DNA of 64,000 nucleotides from assembly GCF_000829515.1 (NCBI RefSeq), contig NZ_JXRR01000008.1, positions 62,001-126,000 on the forward strand, written 5' to 3'. The notes under the pieces were generated by a model. That model had not been told where the DNA came from, ran no database searches, and saw nothing but the letters and a program-made list of their open reading frames with translations. Below are positions 44,829-54,662 of this stretch, piece after piece. Source of the DNA: Jeotgalibacillus campisalis. Lineage in GTDB: Bacteria > Bacillota > Bacilli > Bacillales > Jeotgalibacillaceae. Both the position numbers and the translations under genes were made by a program. How positions within the stretch are numbered: the first letter of the stretch is position 1; each line of letters opens with the position of its first letter.

Positions 44829-46823
44829 ATGAAAAAAGCAATAATCGGCTCTTTCTTATTCACGGGTGTTGTATTTTTAGCAGGCTGCAGCGACCCAGTT
44901 ACACCTGATGAGCGCCTTGAAGAGTACATAAAGTTATGGAATGATCAGGAATTTGATCAAATGTACAGTGATTATACTTCAGCTGACACAAAAGAAACCT
45001 TTACAAAAGAAGAATCGGCAGACCGTATGGCTGCTTTATATAGTGACTTGGAAGTAACGGATCTTGTAGTAACGATGCCGGATGTGGCGGAGGATACTGA
45101 GTGGGAAGAGGGAGAACCTGCCACTTTTACAGTTCCAATAAGCTTTCAAACGCTAGCAGGACCGGTTGAATATGAGCAGGATATGACGGTCGTTTTTGAA
45201 GAAACCGAAGAAAACGAAAACTGGTTTATTCAATGGGAGCCCGCTTTGATCCTTCCCGAACTTGAAGCAGGAGATCGAGTGCGGATCGTCGACACGCCAG
45301 GTGTCCGGGGTGAAATTTTTGACCGTAACGGAAATCCGCTTGCTGTAAATGGATCAGGCTATCAAGTTGGGGCCGTTTCGGGAGAACTGACAGACGAAGC
45401 AAAAAATAAGCTGGCAGAAGAATTGTCGTTAAGCACGGAAACGATCGACGAGCAGCTTGCACAGGATTGGGTGCAAGCTGGTCAGTTTGTGCCATTGAAG
45501 AAAGTATCGAATTCACAAAGAGATAAAGTCGCCGACCTATCCGAGCTGGATGGGATAACGTATCAGGAAATTAAAATGCGTGAATATCCTTATGGAGAAG
45601 CCGCCTCACACTTAACAGGCTATATTAGTGCGATTAGTGCGGAGCAGCTTGAAGAAATGGGTGAGGAGGGCTACACCGCAAATGACCAAATTGGCAACCG
45701 GGGTCTTGAACAGCTTTTGGAGGATCAGCTGCGGGCGGAAACAGGGAGAAATATTTTAATTGAAAAAGGCGGGGAAAAAACGGTCACAGTGGCCGAAAAG
45801 CCTGCCGAAGATGGAGAAGACATCACCTTAACCATTGATGCCGAGCTGCAAAAGACAGCCTTTGAATCGATGAAAGGGAAACAGGGAACAGCCGCTGCAG
45901 TCGATCCGGAAACGGGAGAAACACTCGTGCTCGCAAGTTCTCCAGGCTTTGACCCGGGTGAGTGGTCGCTTGGGATTAGCGGGGAACGGTATACCGAGCT
46001 TTCTGAAGATCCGGATGCACCACTTTTAAATCGCTTTTCAGCAGCCTATGCACCGGGCTCCACCCAAAAAACGATAACCGCTGCGATCGGTCTTGAAGCA
46101 GGGACACTCGACCCGGAAGAAGGCTATACAATCAATGGGCTTGAATGGCAGGAGGAAGGCTGGGGAGACTTCGTGGTCACACGTGTTCATGAAGCACCAA
46201 ATCCCATTGATTTAAATAAAGGGCTTGTTTTTTCTGACAACATCTACTTTGCGCGTGTAGCATTGGAAATGGGAAAAGAAACATTCATTGAGGGACTGGA
46301 GAATATGGGATATGGTCAAGAGCTGCCTTTTGTTTATCCGATGTCTGATTCTCAAATTTCCAATGACGGATCGATTGGTTCTGAAGGACAGCTTGTCGAC
46401 ACTTCCTATGGCCAGGGAGAAATGCTGACCAATATTCTACACCTGGCTGTCATGTATGAGACGGTCGTTAACGACGGGGTCATGATGAAGCCATTGCTTT
46501 TTGAAAGTGAAGAGCAGGAAGTCTGGAAAGATGGCCTGCTATCGCCGGAACATGCAGAAATACTTCGCGGGGATTTACGGGAAGTGGTAACTGAGGGCTT
46601 CGCAGGTCCCGCAGACATTCCAGAGGTACAGATCGCCGGGAAAACAGGTACGGCTGAACTAAAGCAGTCCGGTGAAGAGTCAGGAAAAGAAAACGGATTT
46701 TTCGTAGCCTACGACCAGGAAGATCCTGCATTCATATTGGCTATGATGATTGAAGGGGTAGAAGACGAAGGCGGCAGTTCATATGTATCTGAGCTCGCTG
46801 CAGAAGTATTTCAAAATCAGTAA
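44829..46823 (+). CDS. pbpC: Penicillin-binding protein 3 (class B, MecA-like lipoprotein)
   Basis: ATG at 44829 follows TGGGGGGAT; an ATG at 44814 overlaps that site. The 664-residue protein has a lipobox (LAGC), an NTF2-like MecA_N domain (about 25-150), a PBP dimer domain with the DTPGVRGEIFDRNG motif (about 160), and a transpeptidase domain with SxxK (STQK), SDN and KTGT motifs. It is a cell-wall D,D-transpeptidase of the PBP3/PBP2a type, with low beta-lactam affinity in some relatives. Length matches B. subtilis PbpC. Confidence 0.92.
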   Translation: MKKAIIGSFLFTGVVFLAGCSDPVTPDERLEEYIKLWNDQEFDQMYSDYTSADTKETFTKEESADRMAALYSDLEVTDLVVTMPDVAEDTEWEEGEPATFTVPISFQTLAGPVEYEQDMTVVFEETEENENWFIQWEPALILPELEAGDRVRIVDTPGVRGEIFDRNGNPLAVNGSGYQVGAVSGELTDEAKNKLAEELSLSTETIDEQLAQDWVQAGQFVPLKKVSNSQRDKVADLSELDGITYQEIKMREYPYGEAASHLTGYISAISAEQLEEMGEEGYTANDQIGNRGLEQLLEDQLRAETGRNILIEKGGEKTVTVAEKPAEDGEDITLTIDAELQKTAFESMKGKQGTAAAVDPETGETLVLASSPGFDPGEWSLGISGERYTELSEDPDAPLLNRFSAAYAPGSTQKTITAAIGLEAGTLDPEEGYTINGLEWQEEGWGDFVVTRVHEAPNPIDLNKGLVFSDNIYFARVALEMGKETFIEGLENMGYGQELPFVYPMSDSQISNDGSIGSEGQLVDTSYGQGEMLTNILHLAVMYETVVNDGVMMKPLLFESEEQEVWKDGLLSPEHAEILRGDLREVVTEGFAGPADIPEVQIAGKTGTAELKQSGEESGKENGFFVAYDQEDPAFILAMMIEGVEDEGGSSYVSELAAEVFQNQ

Positions 46824-46912
46824 GCCTATCCCTTGGTTATAAATCGGCAAGGATGTATGAAACACAGTAGACATGGCAAACTACCCTCGAGAACAAAAGG
46901 AGGGTTTCACCT

Positions 46913-47551
46913 ATGCAAAATGATCATCAGGATAATATACAGCAATCGACTGCAATGTCTCAATCGCTTAATCATGGCGGACATGAATTGTTCGATGTCA
47001 GTGAAGTGCTATCCATGTCCATTGGGGTAATCGACCAGTATACAATCTTCCGTCAGCATGTAAAAGATCAGGAATTGATGCAGATTCTTGACCACCAATT
47101 GGATTTTTTAAAGCAGGAATACAATACAACGCTTGAGATTTTTCAAACAGGCTCCAAGCCATCGCAATCCATAAAAACGTACGATATGAAAATGGATCAT
47201 GGAAATTCGACGGTTTTTGGTCTTACACAAATGCCGCCGTCAAAGCCTGTCCAATCCGTAAATGAAATCAGCGATCAGTCTATTTCAGGGTACATGCTTG
47301 GCCATGTTAAATCAGGCGCGTCGCTTAAAGCCATGACAGCCCTTGAGATGACTCATCCCGTTTTAAGAAGAGCGGTTGCAGACAGTGTGGCTAACTGGGT
47401 GGAGATGGCCTATGAACTTTTCCTGTATCAAAACAGACACCATTATTATCAGGTGCCGCAGCTATCTCAAGGCGACATGCAGCAAATGACAAACGGGTAT
47501 GCGAAAGCACCGGCAACAGCAGGACCATCCGGCAGCCAAATGATGCAATAA
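46913..47551 (+). CDS. CotF-like spore coat protein
   Basis: The 212-residue protein has a hydrophilic N-terminus and a helical CotF-type region: LGHVKSGASLKAMTALEMTHPVLRRA and DSVANWVEMAYELFLYQN. Similar proteins (YhcQ/CotF group) occur in spore coats of Bacillales. AAGGAGG precedes the ATG. Expression in sporulation is expected but no promoter could be assigned. Confidence 0.82.
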   Translation: MQNDHQDNIQQSTAMSQSLNHGGHELFDVSEVLSMSIGVIDQYTIFRQHVKDQELMQILDHQLDFLKQEYNTTLEIFQTGSKPSQSIKTYDMKMDHGNSTVFGLTQMPPSKPVQSVNEISDQSISGYMLGHVKSGASLKAMTALEMTHPVLRRAVADSVANWVEMAYELFLYQNRHHYYQVPQLSQGDMQQMTNGYAKAPATAGPSGSQMMQ

Positions 47552-47604
47552 AATCAAAAGATGCTCGGACCAAAGGTGCAATGGCAATGAACCGGCGAAA
47601 TCGA

Positions 47605-47643
47605 ATGCCTTAATGGATTTTATTCCATTAAGGCATCTTTTTG
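47605..47643 (+). terminator. Intrinsic terminator after the CotF-like gene
   Basis: ATGCCTTAATGGA pairs perfectly with TCCATTAAGGCAT, followed by CTTTTTG. Confidence 0.88.
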
Positions 47644-47803
47644 TTTATGGTTCGTTTTTCGCGCTCCAAGGAAAGCCATAAGAAATTATCGTTGGATAAA
47701 GATAAAAATGTTAAATTGATTAAACAGGCAGTCGGACTGGCTAAACAGTAGGGAATGCTAATTTCCCGTCTTGCAAACCGTAAAACCCAAGGAGGTATGT
47801 GAC

Positions 47804-48496
47804 TTGAAAGCAGAGGACAGATATAAACAGATGGCTGGTGAAAAAGCAGCTTCGTTTGTTCAAGAAGGAATGATCGTTGGACTCGGATCCGGATCCACCA
47901 TGTACTGGATGGTGAGAAAGCTTGGTGAAATGGTTCAAAAAGGACTCACCATAGCGGGTATACCAACCTCCCTTCAGACCGAAAAATGGGCAAAAGAATT
48001 TGGCGTCCCGCTAACCTCTTTTGCTCAAAACCCTGACATCGATCTGGCTATTGACGGAGCAGACGAAATCGACCCGGAATTCAGGCTGATAAAAGGCGGA
48101 GGCGGCTCTCTAGTCAGAGAGAAAGTGGTCGCTGCTGCGGCAAAACAATTTATTATTGCCGCTGATGAAAGCAAAGTGGTCTCTGTTCTGGGACATTTTC
48201 CTTTGCCTGTAGAGATCGTCCCATTTGGCTTTGAAGCCACTGCACTTCAACTGGGGAAACTGGGCTGCGATCCACAAGTAAGAACAAAGGGAAACGAAAA
48301 GTTTGTTACGGATAACGGGAATTTTATTTTAGACTGCTCATTTTCAAGGATTGAAGATCCTGTCTCTCTTCACCACAAAATAAAAATGCTTACAGGAGTG
48401 GTGGAAACGGGTCTTTTTCTAAACATGGCAGATGTAGTGATTATAGGCGATCAAAGAGGAGCACAAAGGATGAACATGCGGAGGGGCCAGAGGTGA
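47804..48496 (+). CDS. rpiA: Ribose-5-phosphate isomerase A
   Basis: TTG at 47804, 7 bases after AAGGAGGT, gives 230 residues; an earlier in-frame TTG lies before the ribosome site. Family motifs GLGSGSTMYWMV, AIDGADEIDPEFRLIKGGGGSLVREKVVA, and the Lys/Asp active-site region are intact. It interconverts ribose-5-phosphate and ribulose-5-phosphate. B. subtilis has only the RpiB type, so this is probably an additional isomerase here. Confidence 0.95.
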   Translation: MKAEDRYKQMAGEKAASFVQEGMIVGLGSGSTMYWMVRKLGEMVQKGLTIAGIPTSLQTEKWAKEFGVPLTSFAQNPDIDLAIDGADEIDPEFRLIKGGGGSLVREKVVAAAAKQFIIAADESKVVSVLGHFPLPVEIVPFGFEATALQLGKLGCDPQVRTKGNEKFVTDNGNFILDCSFSRIEDPVSLHHKIKMLTGVVETGLFLNMADVVIIGDQRGAQRMNMRRGQR

Positions 48497-48598
48497 ATAA
48501 TTGATAGACAGCGGAATAGTGGCAGTCGTCAGGGGCCAACCCTGAAACCATTATTGAGACGGTCGTGCATTAAAAAAAGCGGTGTTTCAGCGGAAAGG

Positions 48599-48624
48599 AA
48601 AACAGGTTTATTTAGCCTGTTTTT
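48599..48624 (+). terminator. Intrinsic terminator downstream of rpiA
   Basis: AAAACAGG pairs with CCTGTTTT and a short T-run follows. It lies about 100 bp after rpiA. Confidence 0.65.
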
Positions 48625-48733
48625 GATGCTTTTTACTACATTTGTGCATCCATCTGTCACTCTCATTCATAAAGAGCGCAAAACAGGCTCATACTTGTAA
48701 AAGCGCAAATGTTTTGGTGAAAGGGTGAGGATT

Positions 48734-49354
48734 GTGGAATGGGATTTACTATGGAAAGCTGTCATCATCGTGCTGGGGGGAACATTTTTATTGCGGTTTG
48801 CAGGCAGAAAATCCATTTCTCAAATGACGCTGACACAAACAGTCATCATGATCGGGATTGGATCTCTTTTAATCCAGCCTCTAGCTGGTGAAAATATTTG
48901 GACCACATTACTGGTTGGAGCAGTGCTTGTGGTCACTCTGGTAGGGATGGAATTTTTTCAAATACAATCAGATGGTGTTGAAAAAGTGATCACTGGAAAA
49001 TCCAAGATCGTTTTAGAAAATGGACATCTTCATGAAAAAAATTTACGGAAGCTGCGTTTAACAGTCGACCAGCTTGAAATGAAATTAAGACAGCAGAACG
49101 TCTCAAAAATAACCGATATTAAATGGGCAACTTTGGAGCCAAACGGGCAGGTAGGTTTTGAATTAAAAAAAGATGCTAAACCAATAACCTTTGCTGAATT
49201 TCAACAGCTTCAGCAGAGCCTGGACCAAATTATGCAGCATCTTGGCATTGTAAGTCATGCAAAAGAACAAAATACAGAGGAAGCTGCTCAAGATCTTTTT
49301 ACAGAAGTTCATCAGCATGAACATTCTGTCAGGCCCCCCAAGCACTTGCAATAA
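48734..49354 (+). CDS. DUF421/YetF-like membrane protein, copy 3
   Basis: GTG at 48734 follows AGGGTGAGG; a GTG at 48725 overlaps that site. About 206 residues: three helices with GRKSISQMTLTQTVIMIGIGS, then the DUF421 domain (IVLENGHLHEKNLRKLRLTVDQLEMKLRQ) and a Gln/His-rich tail. It shares the GxKSISQMT motif with copies 1 and 2 but is too diverged for a recent duplication. Confidence 0.85.
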   Translation: MEWDLLWKAVIIVLGGTFLLRFAGRKSISQMTLTQTVIMIGIGSLLIQPLAGENIWTTLLVGAVLVVTLVGMEFFQIQSDGVEKVITGKSKIVLENGHLHEKNLRKLRLTVDQLEMKLRQQNVSKITDIKWATLEPNGQVGFELKKDAKPITFAEFQQLQQSLDQIMQHLGIVSHAKEQNTEEAAQDLFTEVHQHEHSVRPPKHLQ

Positions 49355-49442
49355 AAACTGATCAGATGAGAGTAGGGGCAGGCTCCATAAAGTCAACGTT
49401 TCAATGCTGCCCCAAATCTCAGGTTCTAAAACCATTTACCCC

Positions 49443-50264
49443 TCATTCGTATCGGTAGTAATCCTGGGAATGATAGACTTCAAACCCGCATGATTGATAA
49501 AGCTCCAATGTATGCTGATGATCAGCTTGAACCTCAAGATGAATTTCCTTTTTTGAGATCGAATGTTTTTGAATGACCTGCTGCAGGGCACTGCGACCAA
49601 TGCCTTTTCCCTGATAAATTGGCAGAATGGCAAAGCCATAAATCCACAATTGGTTGTCTGCACGGTGAATCCGCAGCTTTCCAACGCTGCTGCCTGCATG
49701 CTCAATAATGTAATTCGTCTGGCCATGCTCCTGATTTCTTAGATCCCAATGCTGTTCGGCTTCTTCTCTTGTTGTTTCAAAGGCTTCAATATCAAGCCGC
49801 AGTTCAAGCTCCTTATCTTCTGCTCTTGCTTTTCGAACCACCGCTTGGTTCGAAGGAGATAAAGAAGCGGGTTTCCACATCATTTGGTACTCGGTGAAAG
49901 AATACGTACAAGCGAGTGTTTCCAAATAAGCTTTACCTGATAATGAATCTGCAGGTGTATTTAAAAGAACTTTTGTGTATTTTTTTTGTTTGAAATAACG
50001 TTCTGCTTCTTCTTTGAAGGAAGTGAAAATCCCTTTCCTTCTGTGAGCAGGGTGCACCATTCCGCAAACCTCTGCTGTCAAACCGAATCCATAGATCGCA
50101 AGAAATCCGATTAATTGGTTTTCTTCATACGCCTTGTAAACCTTTAAACCATCAGGATTGTCCATCGCTAGCCAGTCTTCGTTTAATTTAAGATTGACTC
50201 CATCATGCTTTTCGCAGATTTTTTTCAGCACATCGATTTCATTTAGCTCATTTTTACTTAACAT
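49443..50264 (-). CDS. Two-domain GNAT acetyltransferase
   Basis: ATG at 50264 is spaced correctly from GGAGAG; an ATG at 50279 precedes that site. The 273-residue protein has two GNAT folds: an N-terminal degenerate one with MVHPAHRRKGIFTSFKEEAERYF (about 80) and a C-terminal one with LPIYQGKGIGRSALQQVIQ (about 225) and ELYQSCGFEV. Substrate unknown. Confidence 0.85.
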   Translation of the reverse strand: MLSKNELNEIDVLKKICEKHDGVNLKLNEDWLAMDNPDGLKVYKAYEENQLIGFLAIYGFGLTAEVCGMVHPAHRRKGIFTSFKEEAERYFKQKKYTKVLLNTPADSLSGKAYLETLACTYSFTEYQMMWKPASLSPSNQAVVRKARAEDKELELRLDIEAFETTREEAEQHWDLRNQEHGQTNYIIEHAGSSVGKLRIHRADNQLWIYGFAILPIYQGKGIGRSALQQVIQKHSISKKEIHLEVQADHQHTLELYQSCGFEVYHSQDYYRYE

Positions 50265-50560
50265 ATTCACACTCTCCATCTGAATTGAACAGAAATTCTG
50301 TCCAATCCTATTTGCTGATCCCGAAAAGGATGGTTACTTTCAATTATACTGAATAGAACAAAATTAAACTTGTTTATTTTTGATCCTTTTCAAAAGGGAG
50401 AAATTTCTCAATTGGTTACTATACCAGAAAATTACTCGTTCAATACTTAAATAAAAAAGAGGATTTAAGATAGTAAAAAAGAATGTTAAAAAGAGAGGGA
50501 TTTCTGAAGAAAGATAATGTAAAGATTGAAAACAATTTTAAAAGAGGAGTGGAAGGACCA

Positions 50561-50971
50561 ATGGTACATTCCCATACAAAAATTACCCCTTTTTTAATGT
50601 TTGAGGGTCAGGCAGAAGAAGCGATGAATTATTATGTTTCCATCTTTGATCATTCAGAGATCATTAATGTTCAATACTACGGACCAAATGAATCAGGAGA
50701 AGAAGGAACCATTCTGCAAGCTACATTTTCCCTTAATGGACAGGAATTTATGTGCATTGACAGCAGCGTGAAGCACGAATTTTCATTTACACCTGCCATT
50801 TCTTTTTATCTTAACTGTGGAACGGAAGAAGAAATCACTCTTGCGTATGACTGGCTATCTCAAGGAGGGAGTGTAATGATGCCGCTCGCATCTTACCCTT
50901 TTAGTGAAAAGTTCGCTTGGGTTAGAGATAAATTCGGTGTAACCTGGCAGTTAAATTTAGTAAAAAACTAA
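50561..50971 (+). CDS. PhnB-like VOC-family protein
   Basis: ATG at 50561 after AAGGA; the frame is open upstream but that part has no family similarity. The 136-residue protein has ITPFLMFEGQAEEAMNYYVSIFD at the start and VRDKFGVTWQLNL at the end, diagnostic of the PhnB/3-demethylubiquinone methyltransferase-like VOC group. The enzymatic role of these proteins is mostly unknown. Confidence 0.85.
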   Translation: MVHSHTKITPFLMFEGQAEEAMNYYVSIFDHSEIINVQYYGPNESGEEGTILQATFSLNGQEFMCIDSSVKHEFSFTPAISFYLNCGTEEEITLAYDWLSQGGSVMMPLASYPFSEKFAWVRDKFGVTWQLNLVKN

Positions 50972-51476
50972 AAATCATCCCTGCCATCATACTGTGATCT
51001 ATAAGAAACTATTTTCAGGCTAAAGTAATATTCTACATGATCGAAAAAAATGCCCGGAAGGTAGTTTTGAATAGTGGGAGCAGGGTATATATTCTTTGAG
51101 ACCACGTAAACCAACGGTGAAGCAGCAGGGAAGTCCCGCAGGATAGAACGCTGTTTTGACGATTTGTAGTGAGAGTCAAAGATGGATTTGCTTTCTTAAA
51201 CCAAGTTTTAATTTTTCTTGCAATGGAGCAAGTGAACTAAAAGAGAGCAAATCTTTTTTTATGACTGCTAATTATATGAACAAACCAATAAATAGGCCTT
51301 TACCCTTAAATGGGGTAAAGGTCTTTTCGTGTAAAAAAGTCGTATGGTGTCGGAAACTTTTTCATTCGACAGTGTTTTTTTGAAAAATTTATTTACGCTA
51401 TCCCGAGTAAAGAGTAAATTAGGTGAAAAATGAATACCAATTACCTATGATCAGAGTAGTGCACTTTCTTTAAAAC
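50972..51476. other. Intergenic region, 505 bp, no supported gene
   Basis: No open frame here has a good ribosome site or recognisable product. A terminator-like hairpin (GGCCTTTACCC with GGGGTAAAGGTC, then TTTT) lies at 51295-51327 without an obvious upstream gene, so this may be a decayed locus. Confidence 0.45.
51295..51327 (+). terminator. Orphan terminator hairpin
   Basis: GGCCTTTACCC pairs with GGGGTAAAGGTC and is followed by TTTT. No gene ends nearby on the plus strand. Confidence 0.6.
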
Positions 51477-51947
51477 TTATTTCCGTTTTTCTTCCTGGTG
51501 CGCGGAATAAAATTGAATGGCTTTCTTATAGCTCAGCACTTCTTTATCCCCTGCTTGTTCGAGTAAACCTGAAAGGAGCATCTCCATCGCCTCTTCGTGA
51601 TGTTCCAGATTATAAAGGGTCATGGAAAGGAAGATCGGCATAACCTTATTCTCTTTGAAAAGCTCAGTGCCGCGTTTTATTGTCTTCTTAGCTTCTTCAT
51701 ACAAGCCAAGCAACCGATATGTACTCCCTGATCCAACAAAGGTCCTCATAATACCGGTATCAAGTGCCTTTTTATAATTAGGCACTGCATCAGCCTCTTT
51801 GCCAAGTACATCAAATTTCAACGCGTATTAAAAGTGAAGATAACCGTCTTCAGGTGAATTCCTTACTAAGTCGAGCAGTTTTGCGTTAAACTCTTTCAGG
51901 TTCCCTTTTCTCCTTGACTCCAATGCAGCAGCTAGTAAAGTGTCCAT
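51477..51947 (-). pseudogene. TPR-repeat protein gene with an in-frame stop at codon 40
   Basis: An ATG at 51947 begins 39 codons (DTLLAAALESRRKGNLKEFN...), then TAA at 51828-51830, and the same frame continues without further stops for 116 codons as tetratricopeptide-like helices (AVPNYKKALDTGIMRTFVGSGS; GLYEEAKKTIKRGTELFKEN). A single CAA-to-TAA change explains it (HF-stop-YALKFDVLGKEA). The C-terminal part might still be made from an internal start, but none has a good ribosome site. Confidence 0.75.
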
Positions 51948-51963
51948 TTTTTTCCTCTGTCAC

Positions 51964-51992
51964 TAAAAAAAGGCCCCTTTGAACAGGGACCT
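51964..51992 (-). terminator. Terminator on the minus strand
   Basis: On the minus strand AGGTCCCT pairs with AGGGGCCT and a T7 tract follows. It lies just after the 114-aa gene at 52018-52362. Confidence 0.75.
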
Positions 51993-52017
51993 CTAACCAA
52001 TTAAATGCAAAGATTTT

Positions 52018-52362
52018 TTACACTAATGAACTCTTGATCGACATCTCTACAAGAGAGCGCCATCGTGCATAAGCCATTAAAACCTCTGGTGTTTTCTTAA
52101 TTGAATCCAGCATGTTTTGAACTCTTTTCAGCATATGCGTTAAAACCTTGCTGCTCGGCTTTTGAGATAAAATTTCTTTTTCAATTGCTTTTATCGCATT
52201 ACTGATTTTATTTATATCATCATCCGAACAGTGTTTACAGTCATATAGGCGAGTCTCCAGTTGAGAAGAAGCAACTTTTATACAGTTAATCACCGGCTGA
52301 TCTGCAGCTTCTACATTCATTTCCTGCTCAAGCTGTTTTTGAAAATAGTTATAGTTAATCAT
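52018..52362 (-). CDS. Small helical protein of unknown function
   Basis: A 114-residue protein, mostly alpha-helical, with a Cys pair CKHC and acidic residues (LYDCKHCSDDDINKI) near position 41. Ribosome site AGGAGA is well placed. The strand-specific terminator directly downstream supports a single-gene transcript. I do not recognise the family. Confidence 0.7.
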   Translation of the reverse strand: MINYNYFQKQLEQEMNVEAADQPVINCIKVASSQLETRLYDCKHCSDDDINKISNAIKAIEKEILSQKPSSKVLTHMLKRVQNMLDSIKKTPEVLMAYARWRSLVEMSIKSSLV

Positions 52363-52534
52363 TTTAATCTTCTCCTAATTGTGTATTTTAATCTTTAAAT
52401 ACCTCTTTTTCGCCGTCTCAAAACGGGCATATTTTCCTGTTATTATTATAATGAAATAGGAAATGTCGAAAAAGATAGAATATCCCTTATTTTAGAAAAA
52501 TATTCACATGTCTATACAGACAGATGAACTGTCA

Positions 52535-52563
52535 TTGACAATAATTGAAAATTCTCCTACTAT
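52535..52563 (+). promoter_or_regulatory. Promoter of catE
   Basis: TTGACA (52535-52540), 17-base spacer, TACTAT (52558-52563). The operator-like dyad starting at 52565 covers the predicted transcription start. Confidence 0.6.
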
Positions 52564-52564
52564 T

Positions 52565-52581
52565 AGTTACATAAAGTAACT
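52565..52581 (+). promoter_or_regulatory. Operator-like perfect dyad upstream of catE
   Basis: AGTTAC-ATAAA-GTAACT is a perfect 6-5-6 inverted repeat at the expected transcription start of catE. In B. subtilis catE is repressed by the MarR/DUF24 proteins YodB and CatR; an equivalent repressor is inferred here. Confidence 0.6.
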
Positions 52582-52631
52582 CGTTGAGATTTTTCGCACA
52601 AAATTATAGTTATGATAGGAGAAGTGGAAAT

Positions 52632-53495
52632 ATGACCTTTCATCAGCCTCCCGCCTCTTTCGTGGGGCAAATAGAATTAGTGGTTTCGGATATTGAACGT
52701 TCTTTGGCTTTCTATGAGTGCATTGTTGGCCTGAAATTGATCAGTAGAGATGAAAAAAGTGCAAAGCTGTCAGCAGATGGCTCGAAAATTTTACTTTCAA
52801 TCGTGCAAACAGAGGAAGTAAAAGAAAAAGAACCACGTTCCACTGGTCTCTACCACTTTGCACTTTTACTTCCCACCAGAAGCGATCTAGCTGATCTGGT
52901 GAAACATTTAGTAAAAAAGGGAGTTAAGTTGGGCGGCTCTGATCATGGGGTAAGTGAGGCTGTTTATTTTGATGATCCGGACGGCAATGGCATTGAAGTA
53001 TATAGAGACCGCTCTCATACTGAGTGGGGATGGAACAACTCTCAGGTAAAGATGTCAGTGGACCCCTTAAATATAGAAGAATTATTGAGCGAAGGACAAA
53101 GAGAGTGGAGTAAAGTGCCGTTGAAAACGATTATTGGCCATCTCCATCTTCATGTGTCAGAGCTTGATAAAACGCAGGAGTTTTACAGAGAGGGCCTGGG
53201 TCTGGATGTTGTCAGCCGATTTAATGGACAGGCACTCTTTATGTCAACAGCAGGGTACCATCACCACATCGGTTTAAATACCTGGAAGGGCGTGGATGCT
53301 CCTCCGCCGTCAAAAAACAGTGTCGGACTTCATTGGTTTTCTTTTGTTGTTAACGACGAAGATGAAAAAATGAAGGTCGTCGAACGGCTGCAAAAATTAA
53401 ATTATGCTGTGTATTCTAAAGAGGGATGCTTTTGGACACAAGATCCTTCCGGACATCAGATAAAAATTATAACAAATAAAGAATTCAGCAGTTAA
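52632..53495 (+). CDS. catE: Catechol-2,3-dioxygenase-type VOC enzyme
   Basis: ATG at 52632 follows AGGAGAAG. The 287-residue protein has two VOC halves: GQIELVVSDIERSLAFYECIVGLKL and IGHLHLHVSELDKTQEFYREGLGL, with DPDGNGIEVYRDR and DPSGHQIKI ends. Metal-ligand positions are consistent with extradiol dioxygenases. It resembles B. subtilis CatE, which detoxifies catechol and quinones. No catD gene is adjacent. Confidence 0.82.
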   Translation: MTFHQPPASFVGQIELVVSDIERSLAFYECIVGLKLISRDEKSAKLSADGSKILLSIVQTEEVKEKEPRSTGLYHFALLLPTRSDLADLVKHLVKKGVKLGGSDHGVSEAVYFDDPDGNGIEVYRDRSHTEWGWNNSQVKMSVDPLNIEELLSEGQREWSKVPLKTIIGHLHLHVSELDKTQEFYREGLGLDVVSRFNGQALFMSTAGYHHHIGLNTWKGVDAPPPSKNSVGLHWFSFVVNDEDEKMKVVERLQKLNYAVYSKEGCFWTQDPSGHQIKIITNKEFSS

Positions 53496-53627
53496 ATAAG
53501 TACCTAAATGAATGGTTGTTCAAGCAGGATAACCGCTCGAACTTGAAGAATATAGAAGGAAGAAGATCAGGTCTTCAACAAGTCCTTGTTCGTTCACTGA
53601 AAAAGAAACATACAGGGAGGAAATATA

Positions 53628-54653
53628 ATGGATAAAATTAGATTAATTCCTTTTCAAGTTCAGGAAATCCATTCTGTTTCGCAGCAGAGCATACCAGAGG
53701 GCATAAAAATGATTCAAGCACCGGATGTCTGGGAAGAAGGAGCGTATGGTGAAGGGCAGATCATTGCGGTTATTGACACAGGCTGCCAAACCGATCATCC
53801 TGATTTAGCTGGAAGAATAGTAGGCGGGTGCAATTTCACAACTGATTTTGGCGGTGATGCCGAAAATTATAGTGACAACAATGGACATGGTACTCATGTC
53901 GCAGGTACGATTGCGGCTTCTATGTTAGAAGGTGAAGGTATTGCAGGTGTTGCTCCAAAAGCCGGATTGCTGATCTTGAAAGTTCTGACCGGATCAGGCA
54001 GCGGCAGCTATCAGGGAATTGTTGATGCCATTCATTATGCGATCGACTGGCGGGGTCCTAATGATGAAACCGTCTGTGCTATGTCCATGTCTCTTGGAGG
54101 ACCTTCAGATCTGCCTGAGCTTTATGAGGCGGTAAAACGGGCAGTAGATGAAGGGGTTGCTGTCGTTTGTGCTGCAGGAAACGAGGGAGATAACAGACCG
54201 GATACTGATGAATATGCATACCCCGGTGCCTATGCCGAAGTAATTCAAATCGGCGCAATCAACTTTAATAGGGAAATTGCTCCTTTCAGCAATACAAATG
54301 ATGAGATTGATTTAGTAGCCCCCGGGGTAAATATTCACTCCACCTATTTGGATGGTCAATACGCCAACCTTTCTGGTACGTCAATGGCTACTCCGCATGT
54401 ATCCGGTGCGCTTGCACTGATTAAAAATATAGCCGAAAAACGCTATGAACGGCAGTTGAGTGAAGCAGAACTTTATGCGCAGCTTGTTAAGAGAACGGTT
54501 CCTCTGGGCTTTCCGAAAACGGCAGAAGGAAACGGACTGCTTGCACTTGACATCCTGGATCAATTTGATAAAGTCTTTAGAATGTATAATGCATGTTTTG
54601 GAAATACCTCAGACAACAATAGTGAAAGTAATACAGTAAATACCAAATTATAA
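53628..54653 (+). CDS. ispA: Intracellular subtilisin-type serine protease
   Basis: The 341-residue S8 protease has the triad in VIDTGC (Asp), [10 protein letters not shown] (His) and SGTSMATPH (Ser), with oxyanion Asn in AAGNEGDN. No signal peptide is present and the short N-terminus holds [11 protein letters not shown], matching the LIPY/F autoinhibitory propeptide motif of intracellular subtilisins. It is slightly longer than B. subtilis IspA, with an Asn/Ser-rich tail. AGGGAGG precedes the ATG. Repeat copy D follows directly. Confidence 0.93.
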   Translation: MDKIRLIPFQVQEIHSVSQQSIPEGIKMIQAPDVWEEGAYGEGQIIAVIDTGCQTDHPDLAGRIVGGCNFTTDFGGDAENYSDNNGHGTHVAGTIAASMLEGEGIAGVAPKAGLLILKVLTGSGSGSYQGIVDAIHYAIDWRGPNDETVCAMSMSLGGPSDLPELYEAVKRAVDEGVAVVCAAGNEGDNRPDTDEYAYPGAYAEVIQIGAINFNREIAPFSNTNDEIDLVAPGVNIHSTYLDGQYANLSGTSMATPHVSGALALIKNIAEKRYERQLSEAELYAQLVKRTVPLGFPKTAEGNGLLALDILDQFDKVFRMYNACFGNTSDNNSESNTVNTKL

Positions 54654-54662
54654 GGCAACCAG

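Noticed and set aside
51040-51180. A further degenerate copy of the dispersed repeat
   Set aside because: The short similarity (CCCGCAGGATA) is too weak, and neither the core word nor the terminal arms are present.
51477-51947. Stop-codon readthrough or recoding of the TPR gene
   Set aside because: TAA is the least leaky stop and no recoding element is visible; a nonsense mutation is simpler.
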